NCBI RefSeq assembly: GCF_900176365.1
Contig: NZ_FWXY01000020.1
Span: 27,947-91,946, forward strand
Source: Desulfocicer vacuolatum DSM 3385
GTDB lineage: Bacteria > Desulfobacterota > Desulfobacteria > Desulfobacterales > Desulfobacteraceae
Direction of reading: 5' to 3'
Length of the DNA: 64,000 nt
Every line of letters begins with the position of its first letter. The first letter of the stretch is position 1. A model generated the notes under the pieces. The model had not been told where the DNA came from, made no database searches, and worked only from the letters and a program-made list of their open reading frames with translations. A program made the translations under genes and the position numbers. Positions 7,097 through 16,423 of the stretch are shown here, piece by piece.

Positions 7097-8103
7097 GAGA
7101 TGGCTCGCTTTCGGGTTAATACATAAATAAACACCACACCGCCGATGATGCCGGTGATTACCCCCACAGGTAACTCCAGAGGAGATATGATGGTGCGGGC
7201 AATGACATCACACAGGGTGAGAAATGACGCTCCGGCCAGAAATGACCCCAACAATAAAATTCGATGATCCGACCCCACGGTCATGCGCATGAAGTGGGGT
7301 ACAATAAGCCCTGCAAACATGATGATCCCCCCCACAGACACACTGAGGCCGGTGAGAATGGAGGCGGTGACAAAGAGCACTTTCTTAGATAACTCAATGT
7401 TAATACCAAGGTTCATGGCCTCTTCTTCCCCCAGGGACAGGGCATTTAAATCCAGACAGAAAAAAAGCGAAATGATAAGCCCGGCAACAGAGCCGATACA
7501 GCAGATGCGAATCAATGTGAGATTGGTTTCATCCAGGGAACCCATAATCCAGAACACAATGGTCTGCAGCTCATCACTCTTGGACACGGCCATGAGCAGC
7601 ATTACAAGGGAAGAACACACAAAGCTGATCATCACCCCGGTGAGCAGCATGGTATCAGTCTTGACCATGCCGGTCTTGATGCTGATGAGATAAACCAGGG
7701 TGATCACGGTGAGGGCACCTAAAAAACCAGACAAAGGATAGGCAATGATGCCCATGATCAGATGCCATTTAAAAAGGATGTTCAGACACACCCCAAGGGA
7801 TGCTCCACCGGAAATACCAAGGGTGTAGGGCTCCACCAGGGGATTTCTGAAAAGTCCTTGCAAAATAGCCCCGGCAAGGCTCAATGCCCCGCCTGTGGCA
7901 ATGCCAAGGAGGATGCGGGGCATGCGGATTTTAAATAAAATATTGTAATCAGTGCTTCCCCGGCCATGGAAAATAATACCGGGAATGTCTTTTATGGCAA
8001 TACCTGCACTTCCTGTGCAAAGGGCCACGGCACACACAACAAAGAGCAGAATCACCAGAAAGACGAGGACCCAGGCCCAGGTGATGAATCGAGAGCGTCC
8101 CAT
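7093..8103 (-). CDS. btuC: ABC transporter permease, corrinoid type (BtuC/FecCD family)
   Basis: 336 residues with about ten hydrophobic segments, the FecCD/BtuC permease family. Typical landmarks are FKIRMPRILLGIATGGALSL, the VEPYTLGISGGASLG block and GLIVPHFMR with the cytoplasmic coupling region, then GVITGIIGGVVF near the end. It forms the transmembrane channel through which corrinoid delivered by the binding protein passes. Its start lies 1 bp after the stop of the upstream fusion gene, and its stop overlaps the ATPase start. Confidence 0.9.
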   Translation of the reverse strand: MGRSRFITWAWVLVFLVILLFVVCAVALCTGSAGIAIKDIPGIIFHGRGSTDYNILFKIRMPRILLGIATGGALSLAGAILQGLFRNPLVEPYTLGISGGASLGVCLNILFKWHLIMGIIAYPLSGFLGALTVITLVYLISIKTGMVKTDTMLLTGVMISFVCSSLVMLLMAVSKSDELQTIVFWIMGSLDETNLTLIRICCIGSVAGLIISLFFCLDLNALSLGEEEAMNLGINIELSKKVLFVTASILTGLSVSVGGIIMFAGLIVPHFMRMTVGSDHRILLLGSFLAGASFLTLCDVIARTIISPLELPVGVITGIIGGVVFIYVLTRKRAIS

Positions 8104-8104
8104 G

Positions 8105-11002
8105 TTACCCCTTAAAATCCAGTGACGGGTGAAGCAGCCGGGCGATCTCTTTTACCCCTTTGACAAAAATCAGAGGGGTGGGGCTACAGATAATTTCTGA
8201 ATCCAGAAGATGGATGGCGTTGTGTTGCACCGCTGCCATGGTGTCAAATTTCATCCATTGCTGTTTTTCCGTAATGCCTGCGGATTTGCTGGAGCCCATG
8301 GTGGAGATGAGAATGATATCAGGGTTTTGTTTCACCACTTTCTCCCGGCTGTACACCCCGGAGTTCTCATGGGCCGCAATGTTAATGCCACCGGAAAGCC
8401 TTATGAATTCATGGACAAAGGTCTCTTCATTGGCCGTGTGCAGGGGTTTGATACCGATTTGAATGAATACTTTTTTAGGGGGCAGGGCTGCAATGGTATT
8501 TTGTACCTTTGTCACCTCTGCCCGGGCTTTTTTGATGATCTGTTCTGCCTTGTCAGAAACATTGATCAGTTTGCCCAATCGACGGGTGTTGGCGCAGATC
8601 TCTTCAAAGGTTTTGGGATTTTTAAAGGGCACCACTTTAATGTCAAACTGTTCCAGTACCCGGATCTGTTTTTCTTTGGTGAATTGGCTTGCCAGTACCA
8701 GATCAGGCTTTAAACTGATGATTTTTTCCACATTTACCTGGATAAGGGAGCCGATTTTTTCTTTGGGTGCCATGTTTGGGGGATCATCGCAATAGGTGGT
8801 ATCCGCCAGGAGTCGATCCCCGGCCCCTAACAGGTAAATGGTTTTGGTGAGCACCGGTCCCAGGGAGATGATGCGCCGGGGCATGGGTTCTGTGGATGAA
8901 TTTTCCATGGCAGCACCGGTGTCGGCACTTGATATGTCATTGGTGATCATTGCCTGATCTTTGCTTTTAATCTCCTTTTCATCAAGATCCGGGGACAGAT
9001 CATGCAGGGTGGTAATGCCTGTCATCAAGGCATTAAAGGTCAGTTTAAGGGGTTCCGGCAAGGATCGGGTGGAGGCGAAATCTGTCAACACATCAACAGG
9101 GGCCTTGGAAATTTTTCGGGCCAGGTTCACTGCCAGGCTGGAAAAGGCACTAAGGTTTTTTATCTGTCCCCTTTCCATGGCATCACAAAGGGCAAAGGCC
9201 TGTTCCACAACACCGGCATATTGGGGCATCAATAACAGCCGTTCCAGTTCAGATGCCATGGTGCTGTCTTTGGTTTTACTGCATTGGCAGTCAGAACTTT
9301 TTGCAAGGGTGTGAAGGGATATATGTCGTTCTTCCAGGCGCTGGAACACATTGCGATGGTCTGTGATGCCGTTTTGAAGGAACACTGCCTTTTTTACCCC
9401 GTCATACACGGCCCCGGCAATGAGTTCTCCCAATTTGGTGTGGCCACCGGCCCCGTCAATGGGAGCACCTTCCCCCTGGACCACAATGATATTGTCCGTA
9501 CCTGTTCCCGTGGCCTGGAGATTAAGAGGATCATCACTGCTTCTGATATCCAGATCTGCCATGGCGGCACTTTTGCCCTCTGTGGCGCAAATGATGGCCC
9601 GACTCATGGCCCGGGGGGAGAGTTTCCGGTTGGTCATGACAATAATATTAATGGTGCCGGGATCATAGTAAAATCCCGTGGAGCGGGAGGCCCGCTGGGC
9701 ATTGGAACACACCCCGGCAGTTACAACAGCAGTGACGCTCAATGCTTTGTGGTTTTTCCGGGTCACCGTTAAATGGTCCATATTTGCTCCTGTCATGAGC
9801 AGAGCCGAAGTGGCAGGATCTCTTTTAACGGTGGTGAGGATACGTTTTGTTACCTTGGCCATGTCCGTTGTGTGGGCCATGTTCCAGGCCGGCGGCGGCA
9901 GGTAATGGTTGACCACTGTGGTGATACCGGTTTTAAAGCCTTCCAGGGTGGAAAGAACGGTCTGGGGGGTATTTAAATCAATGACCAGGGTTTTTTGCTT
10001 GAAATCAGCCAGGCGACTGGTAATCCGTTGACTTTTTTTAACCGGTTTCAAGGGAATGGGGATGGGTTCTGTGATCAGAATTTCATCGGGGAACACCTGG
10101 TTGTCCGGCTGGAAAAATTCTTCATTATAAATGGATGACGCCAGCCATTGGATGAAATATCCCGTGTACGAAGAGATCCGGCAGGTAAGCTCACAGGGGA
10201 AATAGTGGATGTTATGGTTTTTAACGGCATCCACATCCTTCCATCCATCCTGGTTAAAATATTTTTCTGCGGCTTTTTTATCGTCACCGCACCCAAAAAT
10301 AAACTGGGGATTAAATTTTTGCCATTGCTCAAGGCTTATTTCAGTGACCATGCCGTCACCTTTAGGTGCCATGGGAATGCCGCCTGCACGGATGACCAGC
10401 TGGTTTAAAAAGGCATTGGCTGTGGGGGTCATTATCTTGTCTCTGCCCATGAGACGGACCACCCGCTTTCGTTCATTGGGGTTCAGTTTATTTAGCTTTG
10501 CTGCTATGACGGCAATGTCATCTTCAATGTCATTGAGGAGCTCTTTACCCTTTTGGGGTTTATTGAAGATATTGGCCAGGATTTCAATGTTTTTCATACC
10601 CTGGTCATAGGAGGTGATGTCAAGGCAAACGGTTTTTAGTTTCATGGCATCCAGCTGATCAATGATTTTTTGCTGGAAACTTGAGATAAAGACCACGTCG
10701 GGATTTAAATCTGCTATTTTTTGAATGTCCGGTGATGAAAATCCCCCCACAATGGGTTTATCGTTTTTCTGGCGGGGCAGGGCGCTGTGGTAGGTAACTC
10801 CGGCAAGGGCATCTGCGGCCCCCAGATTGCAGATCACCTCGGTGGTGGAGGGAACAATGGACACCGCACGTACAGGGGGGGCATCAAAGTGGATTTCTCT
10901 GCCCCGGGTATCGGTGATATCCACATCGGCCACTGCAGTGGTGCCCATTATAAAAATTATGGCCATGGCTTTAGTCATTGCCATGGAGAGTTTCTTTTTC
11001 AT
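8105..11002 (-). CDS. BtuF-CbiZ-BtuF fusion: periplasmic corrinoid-binding protein with adenosylcobinamide amidohydrolase domain
   Basis: 965 residues. After a signal peptide (MKKKLSMAMTKAMAIIF...AVA) comes a BtuF-type binding domain at about 30-320 (VRAVSIVPSTTEVICNLGA), then a CbiZ domain at about 340-560 (MTGANMDHL, VTAGVCSNAQRAS, GAGGHTKLGELIAGAV), a helical linker, and a second BtuF domain at about 705-965 (PRRIISLGPVLTKTIYLLGA). CbiZ hydrolyses the amide of adenosylcobinamide or pseudo-B12 to give cobyric acid for remodelling and is normally a separate, usually cytoplasmic protein. The signal peptide would place all three domains in the periplasm. The ATG at 11002 is preferred over 11041 because AGGA lies 8 nt before it and it begins the signal peptide. 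It lies between the TonB receptor and BtuC. Confidence 0.85.
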   Translation of the reverse strand: MKKKLSMAMTKAMAIIFIMGTTAVADVDITDTRGREIHFDAPPVRAVSIVPSTTEVICNLGAADALAGVTYHSALPRQKNDKPIVGGFSSPDIQKIADLNPDVVFISSFQQKIIDQLDAMKLKTVCLDITSYDQGMKNIEILANIFNKPQKGKELLNDIEDDIAVIAAKLNKLNPNERKRVVRLMGRDKIMTPTANAFLNQLVIRAGGIPMAPKGDGMVTEISLEQWQKFNPQFIFGCGDDKKAAEKYFNQDGWKDVDAVKNHNIHYFPCELTCRISSYTGYFIQWLASSIYNEEFFQPDNQVFPDEILITEPIPIPLKPVKKSQRITSRLADFKQKTLVIDLNTPQTVLSTLEGFKTGITTVVNHYLPPPAWNMAHTTDMAKVTKRILTTVKRDPATSALLMTGANMDHLTVTRKNHKALSVTAVVTAGVCSNAQRASRSTGFYYDPGTINIIVMTNRKLSPRAMSRAIICATEGKSAAMADLDIRSSDDPLNLQATGTGTDNIIVVQGEGAPIDGAGGHTKLGELIAGAVYDGVKKAVFLQNGITDHRNVFQRLEERHISLHTLAKSSDCQCSKTKDSTMASELERLLLMPQYAGVVEQAFALCDAMERGQIKNLSAFSSLAVNLARKISKAPVDVLTDFASTRSLPEPLKLTFNALMTGITTLHDLSPDLDEKEIKSKDQAMITNDISSADTGAAMENSSTEPMPRRIISLGPVLTKTIYLLGAGDRLLADTTYCDDPPNMAPKEKIGSLIQVNVEKIISLKPDLVLASQFTKEKQIRVLEQFDIKVVPFKNPKTFEEICANTRRLGKLINVSDKAEQIIKKARAEVTKVQNTIAALPPKKVFIQIGIKPLHTANEETFVHEFIRLSGGINIAAHENSGVYSREKVVKQNPDIILISTMGSSKSAGITEKQQWMKFDTMAAVQHNAIHLLDSEIICSPTPLIFVKGVKEIARLLHPSLDFKG

Positions 11003-11142
11003 CGTAAACATCCTTTTGCAGGGATGGGATTTATTACCCATCCCCGGGTGATATTTTTCCGGCTTTTAAGGCGGCAGAAATTTCAATTTATCATTTGTTT
11101 TTTTAAACCCGGAAATATCAGAATTTCGGTATCCTTTATATG

Positions 11143-11227
11143 ACCTTAAAAGTACTTTACAGTCTTTGGGAGAAACTCCCTGCAAATGGGGAATGATAAA
11201 AGAAAGTGTAAAGTACTTTTTAAGGGT
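11143..11227. repeat. R4 repeat copy b
   Basis: Core TTTACA (11156) to TGTAAA (11212), 57 bp, with central AAATGGGGAA. Here the arms are extended to a long hairpin, CCTTAAAAGTACTTTACA against TGTAAAGTACTTTTTAAGG. It sits inside the corrinoid operon between the receptor gene and the fusion gene and could affect differential expression. Confidence 0.75.
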
Positions 11228-11275
11228 GCCTGGATTTCGATAAAATCATTCAGATAAATTGATTTTCTATGTCCC

Positions 11276-13189
11276 TTAATAGGTCAGCTTAATACCTGCG
11301 TAGGCGGATACTCCGGCCTGGGCATAGCTGAAAGCCTCTTCATAGAATTCATCAAAGAGGTTATCCACACGGCCAAACAGCTGCACATGGGAATTGACGG
11401 TCCAGGAGGCAGCCAGATTAACAAGTGTATAAGAATCCAGGGTGCCAACGGCATTTCCATTTTTATCATTGGCGTAGGGAGAAGCTTTGCGCTCATCCAC
11501 CCATTGAACATCGAGATTTAACACGCCTTTTTCAAGAAATCCATAACGGGTATTTAAAGACACTTTGTTTTCCGGACGGCGTACGAGGCTTTCTCCATCA
11601 GGATCTTCGGTGTCAGTATAGGTGTAGTTGAGCATGAATGCCAGTGTATCCAGAGGTTCCCATCCGGCAAAAAATTCCACACCTTTGGTTTTTGTTTCAC
11701 CATCGGCCTGGGTATAGGTCCAGGTTGTCGCGTCAAAATCAATGCGGTTATCATAATCCATGGCAAAATAGGTCAAACCCACGGTGGCGGTACCGTTTAA
11801 AAATTGCTGCTCAACGCCCACATCCCAGCCATTACTTTCTTCGGCATCAAGGTCGCTATTACCATAGCTGGGATTATAGAGTTCATAAAGAGACGGGGCC
11901 CTGAAACCTGTGCCGTAACTTGCTTTCAATGTGGTGCCGGTTTGGGCAATGGTGTAGGAAGGGGCCAGGCGCCAGGTGGTTTTATCGCCAAAGGTTTCAT
12001 GGTCATCCAGTCTTACTCCGGCAATGATCACAAGGTCGTCCATGCCGATGATTTGGTCCTGAATCCAGTAACTTTTAGTGTCTGCACTCTTTTTTTCAAA
12101 TTTTGATCCCCAGGCCCCAAATGACTCTGACTTCATGCTTTCATCAAGGTAAGAGGCTCCAATGGAAAGCACATGAAAGTCAAAATCAAGATCCCCCTGC
12201 CATGAAAATGTATCAGTATCTCCATCATAGGTGGATGTCATGTCACCATTTTCAAAATAATCTCTGTCCTGCCGGCTCATCTGCCATGACAGGTTGGAAT
12301 CAAGAAGATTGTTGAAAAGTTTATTATGTATATTAATTTTGGCCAGTGTCTGGTTGGACTCTGTGTTGGCATCCCCGTCCTCGGAGTATCCTCCCCAGTT
12401 GTAAGCATCAGTGTCCACATCGGAATCCATGTATCGTGCCAGGGCGCTGATGTTGAAATTATCTGTGATATCTATGCCCACATTGCCTGAGAGTGTGGTG
12501 TTTTCATATCCGTCATCTTCGTTGGTGCTGTCTCCCCGGGGGATGTCGCTGTTGTCATCATTGGCAATGGAGTAGCCGTCAATTTCGGTTTTTGATGCAG
12601 ACAGGGCGAAATTGATTTTTTCTGTGGCACCTGATGCATTGGCCCCGGCTTTCCATGTGCCATAGGATCCTGCTTCAAATTTAACCGATGCGGAAGGGGC
12701 TTTTTTCCCTTTTTGGGTGATGATGTTGATGACGCCGGCGGTGGCGTTGCTGCCGTACATGACGCTCATGGCCCCGCGGATTACCTCAATTTGTTGAATA
12801 TTATCCACGTTGATATTGGCAAGATCCGCACCTCTGTTGGCACCGGAAACATCATTTAACATGATGCCGTCAATGAGGACCAGGGTATTTTTGGAATCAG
12901 CTCCCCGGGTGAACACCGTTGTTGCTGTACCGGGTCCACCATTGGATACCAGGTCAATACCGGGAATCCCCCGGAGCAGATCTGCAACACTGTTTTGCTG
13001 TTTTGCCTGGATCTCTTCGGATGTGATGACAGTGACGCTGTTTCCACCGATTTTATCCAGAGAAATTTGCGTGCGGGTGGCGGTGACCACCATTTCGCCC
13101 ATGTCTGCGGTGGTTTCGTTGGCCAGTGTGGATTGGGAGATGGATAGAAACAGGAATATTCCTGTCAAATACAATAGTCGTTTTTTCAT
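11276..13189 (-). CDS. btuB: TonB-dependent outer-membrane receptor, BtuB-like
   Basis: 637 residues. Signal peptide (LLYLTGIFLFLSISQSTLA), TonB box GEMVVTATRT, plug domain (IRGAMSVMYGSNATAGVINIIT) and a beta-barrel ending in an aromatic residue (YAGIKLTY), as needed for outer-membrane insertion. Size is close to E. coli BtuB (about 600). A complete cobalamin riboswitch lies upstream in its leader, and BtuF/BtuC/BtuD-type genes follow, so the ligand is a corrinoid. A 235-bp spacer with an R4 repeat separates it from the next gene. Confidence 0.88.
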   Translation of the reverse strand: MKKRLLYLTGIFLFLSISQSTLANETTADMGEMVVTATRTQISLDKIGGNSVTVITSEEIQAKQQNSVADLLRGIPGIDLVSNGGPGTATTVFTRGADSKNTLVLIDGIMLNDVSGANRGADLANINVDNIQQIEVIRGAMSVMYGSNATAGVINIITQKGKKAPSASVKFEAGSYGTWKAGANASGATEKINFALSASKTEIDGYSIANDDNSDIPRGDSTNEDDGYENTTLSGNVGIDITDNFNISALARYMDSDVDTDAYNWGGYSEDGDANTESNQTLAKINIHNKLFNNLLDSNLSWQMSRQDRDYFENGDMTSTYDGDTDTFSWQGDLDFDFHVLSIGASYLDESMKSESFGAWGSKFEKKSADTKSYWIQDQIIGMDDLVIIAGVRLDDHETFGDKTTWRLAPSYTIAQTGTTLKASYGTGFRAPSLYELYNPSYGNSDLDAEESNGWDVGVEQQFLNGTATVGLTYFAMDYDNRIDFDATTWTYTQADGETKTKGVEFFAGWEPLDTLAFMLNYTYTDTEDPDGESLVRRPENKVSLNTRYGFLEKGVLNLDVQWVDERKASPYANDKNGNAVGTLDSYTLVNLAASWTVNSHVQLFGRVDNLFDEFYEEAFSYAQAGVSAYAGIKLTY

Positions 13190-13327
13190 TTGTTCTTTTT
13201 CCCCTTTAGTGTATTCAGGCTGGGGCGTCCAAACAAAAAAACCCCAACCGACAAGTTATCGATCAAGGGCTTCCCTTTTTGTCCTTAATGATCTTTAATG
13301 GCATCCTTTTCCATGGCGTACCATTTT

Positions 13328-13495
13328 TATCAGGCAGGTCTTCTGACTTATGGATCTTCCTACTTGCCAGGCCTTCCCATGAGTTGTTCACAGTGGCATT
13401 CTCTGGCGTTCGTCCCCCTTTACAGCGGTGGGCCCGTTCCGGATTTTAACCGGATTCCCTTTTACCCGTGAAATTATTACAGGTACCTGATTGGG
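13328..13495 (-). promoter_or_regulatory. cobalamin riboswitch
   Basis: On the minus strand the conserved blocks are present in order: AAAAGGGAATCCGG, CCACCGCTGTAA, GCCACTG, CATGGGAAGGCC, GTAGGAAGATCC and AAGTCAGAAGACCTGCCTG. It lies about 140 bp upstream of the TonB receptor start and would repress the corrinoid uptake operon when adenosylcobalamin is plentiful. The 138 bp between aptamer and ATG hold the expression platform, whose switch I could not resolve. Confidence 0.95.
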
Positions 13496-13740
13496 CGAAT
13501 AAGATATCAGTCCGGTGGGAAGGTGTCAAACGGTTTTATTTTACTGTAAAAAACAGGCGGCAAACCACGGTCTTTCTATATCCACGCCCCTCCGTTTATT
13601 GATGTCAGAAGCCATGCATTGCATGATGTTGTTTATTGAATTATTCCAATCTTCATGATAGTTCTGATTGTTGAAAACAACACATGCCGTATAAAGAGTG
13701 AACACTTACGATTAATGACTGCAGTTAAAGGAGTGTGAAA

Positions 13741-14820
13741 ATGGTTCAATTGAATCAGCGGATGAAAAGAGTTATTTCAACTTTTTGTGTACTTGTTGCC
13801 TTTGTCATGGCGTTTTCCAGTGCTGCCCACGCGCGAATTTATGAAAATATTGTTGCCTTTGGTGACAGCCTCACCGATCATTATGGATTGTCATCCTACC
13901 TGGGGGTATATGATCCAGATACCAATCCCAATGGTGTGCCGGAGGTGTGGACCAACGGTGATGTATGGGTGGAGTACCTTGCTGCGGACTGGGGGGCGAC
14001 CCTTGATAATAATGCCATTGGTGGTGCCATGTCTCTGGGCCATGAAAATGCTGATATCCAGGCACTGTCAGACAGTGGAAGCCTTCCCCAGCTGGGGCTT
14101 GTGGGCCAGGTGGATAGTTTTATCTCCACAGATCCTGAGTTTGATGAAGACGAGACTTTATTCACCATCTGGATTGGTGGAAATGATTTTTTGGAATTTG
14201 GTAGAGGGGAATCCTATACAACAGACCCTGAGGTGTTGATCGCTGGTATGATGAATAATATTTCGGAAACTGTTGTATCGCTTTACGCCCAGGGGGCTGA
14301 TAATTTTCTGATCATAAATTTGCCAGATCTTGGAACCGTACCGGCTTACAACTCAAAAAGTGCTGAAGAAATTGCCGGGACAACCGCTTTGGTTCAGGCT
14401 TATAACACAGCACTTGCAACCACGATTGAATCACTTGAGTCCAGTTTTTCAGATATTTCAATAAACCTGTTTGATTCGTTTGGTTTTCTTACAGAACTCA
14501 TTGATACCAATGCCTTTGCCAATGTTACCGGTACTTATATGGAGCTGGATACTGAAGGAAACAGAACGGGTAATGTGAACGGAGACGCCGATGATTACAT
14601 GTTTTGGGACGGCATCCATCCCATGACCCGTGTACATGAGATGATGGCAGATGAACTGAGGGCAACCCTTTATCCCGATGAAGATGGTGGTGGCAGTTCG
14701 TCTTGTTTTATCAATTCAGTACAGGGGACTTCATCAGGATCTGCAACGCCACTGATCGTATTGATTGTCTCCTTTTGTCTTGCTGCAATTGCCGGTATCG
14801 GTTTGAAGCAAAGAAATTAA
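13741..14820 (+). CDS. secreted GDSL lipase/esterase with Cys-containing C-terminal sorting-like tail
   Basis: 359 residues. Signal peptide (RVISTFCVLVAFVMAFSSAAHA), then a GDSL hydrolase domain: block I FGDSLTD with the catalytic Ser, block III GGNDF, block V WDGIHPM with the Asp and His. The C-terminus after about residue 315 is a tripartite tail: GGGSSSCF with a single Cys, a hydrophobic helix (PLIVLIVSFCLAAIAGIGL) and a basic end KQRN. Such tails mark Cys-type C-terminal protein-sorting signals processed by glutamic intramembrane proteases. A CPBP protease is encoded two genes downstream. AAAGGAG lies 7 nt before the ATG at 13741. Confidence 0.88.
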   Translation: MVQLNQRMKRVISTFCVLVAFVMAFSSAAHARIYENIVAFGDSLTDHYGLSSYLGVYDPDTNPNGVPEVWTNGDVWVEYLAADWGATLDNNAIGGAMSLGHENADIQALSDSGSLPQLGLVGQVDSFISTDPEFDEDETLFTIWIGGNDFLEFGRGESYTTDPEVLIAGMMNNISETVVSLYAQGADNFLIINLPDLGTVPAYNSKSAEEIAGTTALVQAYNTALATTIESLESSFSDISINLFDSFGFLTELIDTNAFANVTGTYMELDTEGNRTGNVNGDADDYMFWDGIHPMTRVHEMMADELRATLYPDEDGGGSSSCFINSVQGTSSGSATPLIVLIVSFCLAAIAGIGLKQRN

Positions 14821-14848
14821 TTTTTTACAAAAAGTGATATCTGTATCT

Positions 14849-16423
14849 ATGAAAAAAGGCCTGTCAACCCCGTTGGTGTTGTTATCAGGCCTTTTTACGT
14901 CTCAGGTGGGATTCATGCTCCTGGTTTATACATCCAATCATGAAATTCTGGCCGCGCTAAAAGAGATTCATGGAACAAAATCGGCATATTTGACCATTCC
15001 CGCAGGCAATGTTGTCACCGGCCTTGGACAATTATCAACTGCCTTTAATGGGGGGCTTTTTTTCACATTCACTTTGGGGACCGGATTGAGCGTCACCGCC
15101 TTTTTATTTGGGTGGGTGTGGCACCATCTTTTGGGTCGTAATAAAAAGATCTTGCCCATTGCCATCCTCTGCTGGGTGGGGGGTGTTGCCATGGTTAATT
15201 ATAACGGCCCCCAGTTCATCATCAGTGCTACGTTGCTGTTGACGCCGTTTGTGGTTTTCTTTTTCACCGTATTTCCTCATCCCTCCGGCTGTGCACGTTT
15301 GTCCCGGTTTTATCTATGGTTTCACATTCTATTGATATTTTTTTCAGTGACTGTCGCAGGATTTCTTGGGGGTAATATCTCCTTCAGCAATTTCAGGGAC
15401 ACCTTTTTATTGTCCAATCCTGCAGGGATAATGATCAATGATTTTTATTACAGATATACCCTCCACGCGGCCCGGGTATTTAAACCCCTTGGAAAGAGGA
15501 ATGTGAATACCTGTTTCATTGATATTTCAAAGGATGATCCACTGGGGAAAAGAATTGAAGAAATTTTGCTGAAGGCTGACTTTTTTCCGGTGCCACCGGA
15601 AAAACAGGTGGATTTGTTTGTAACAAAAAACGGGAACCACCTTTGTTTCATCCACAGGGGGAAAAAAATACTGCAATGCAGTACTGCTGCTTTTGTAAGA
15701 AGTCCATCTGCTTGGTTAAAACAGTTTTCATTAAGAACAGATAACCATCTTCTATTTCGTCAACTGATCTATTTTTCTCTGGTGGCGGGATTGCCCCTTT
15801 GGGGGTATATCTTTTTGTGTGTTTTGCTACAGACATTTTTGGATAAAATTGGATGGTCTGGAAACAGAACAAGAATGGGAGTCTCTGTATTTGTTCTATC
15901 TGTTATCATGGTGGTGGTTGGTATTTTATCATACATGTCAAAAATTTCACCCCATACGGCTCAAAACCCTGTCCAATCACTTGTTGGAAGGAATCGCTGC
16001 GCTCACCTTCCAACCAAAAGTTACAACAGACACGCTTCGCATGCTGATGAATTTTTGGTTGCACCCCATGTGTGTGGGCGCATTGCTGCATTGAAAATCA
16101 TTTGCAGGAAGAAAATAGATCTTGTTGATGTTCAGATCCATGGGGCCTTGCTGAAAAGTTCCCATGTGGCAGAGCGGTATTGGGCGGCCCGGGCGCTTGC
16201 TTATTCCCGGGGGGAAAGGGGGAGAAAATCTCTTATATCCCTGTTGGAGGATTCCCATCCCAATGTGGTGTGCCAGGCATTATATGCCCTGGGAAAAAGA
16301 GCGGATAAAACTGTGGTTCCGGCAATTATTCATTTAATAACAACTTCAGATCACTGGTATGTCCAGTGGTATGGCTATCGGGCACTTAAGCAACTGGAAT
16401 GGAAGCAGATCGCATTGAATTAA
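14849..16423 (+). CDS. polytopic membrane protein with C-terminal HEAT-like repeats
   Basis: 524 residues, family not recognised. About six hydrophobic segments occupy residues 1-185, a soluble region follows (about 195-310), then two more membrane segments (about 310-380). The last 110 residues read as HEAT/PBS-lyase-type repeats (RYWAARALAYSRGERGRKSL, then VCQALYALGKRADKTVVPAI and WYGYRALKQLEW), a protein-protein interaction module. The gene lies 28 bp after the GDSL esterase and overlaps the CPBP protease by 25 bp, so the three are probably one operon. It may be a scaffold for esterase processing or anchoring; this is inference. The start is chosen as the first ATG; the upstream GTG at 14834 is possible. 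Confidence 0.65.
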   Translation: MKKGLSTPLVLLSGLFTSQVGFMLLVYTSNHEILAALKEIHGTKSAYLTIPAGNVVTGLGQLSTAFNGGLFFTFTLGTGLSVTAFLFGWVWHHLLGRNKKILPIAILCWVGGVAMVNYNGPQFIISATLLLTPFVVFFFTVFPHPSGCARLSRFYLWFHILLIFFSVTVAGFLGGNISFSNFRDTFLLSNPAGIMINDFYYRYTLHAARVFKPLGKRNVNTCFIDISKDDPLGKRIEEILLKADFFPVPPEKQVDLFVTKNGNHLCFIHRGKKILQCSTAAFVRSPSAWLKQFSLRTDNHLLFRQLIYFSLVAGLPLWGYIFLCVLLQTFLDKIGWSGNRTRMGVSVFVLSVIMVVVGILSYMSKISPHTAQNPVQSLVGRNRCAHLPTKSYNRHASHADEFLVAPHVCGRIAALKIICRKKIDLVDVQIHGALLKSSHVAERYWAARALAYSRGERGRKSLISLLEDSHPNVVCQALYALGKRADKTVVPAIIHLITTSDHWYVQWYGYRALKQLEWKQIALN

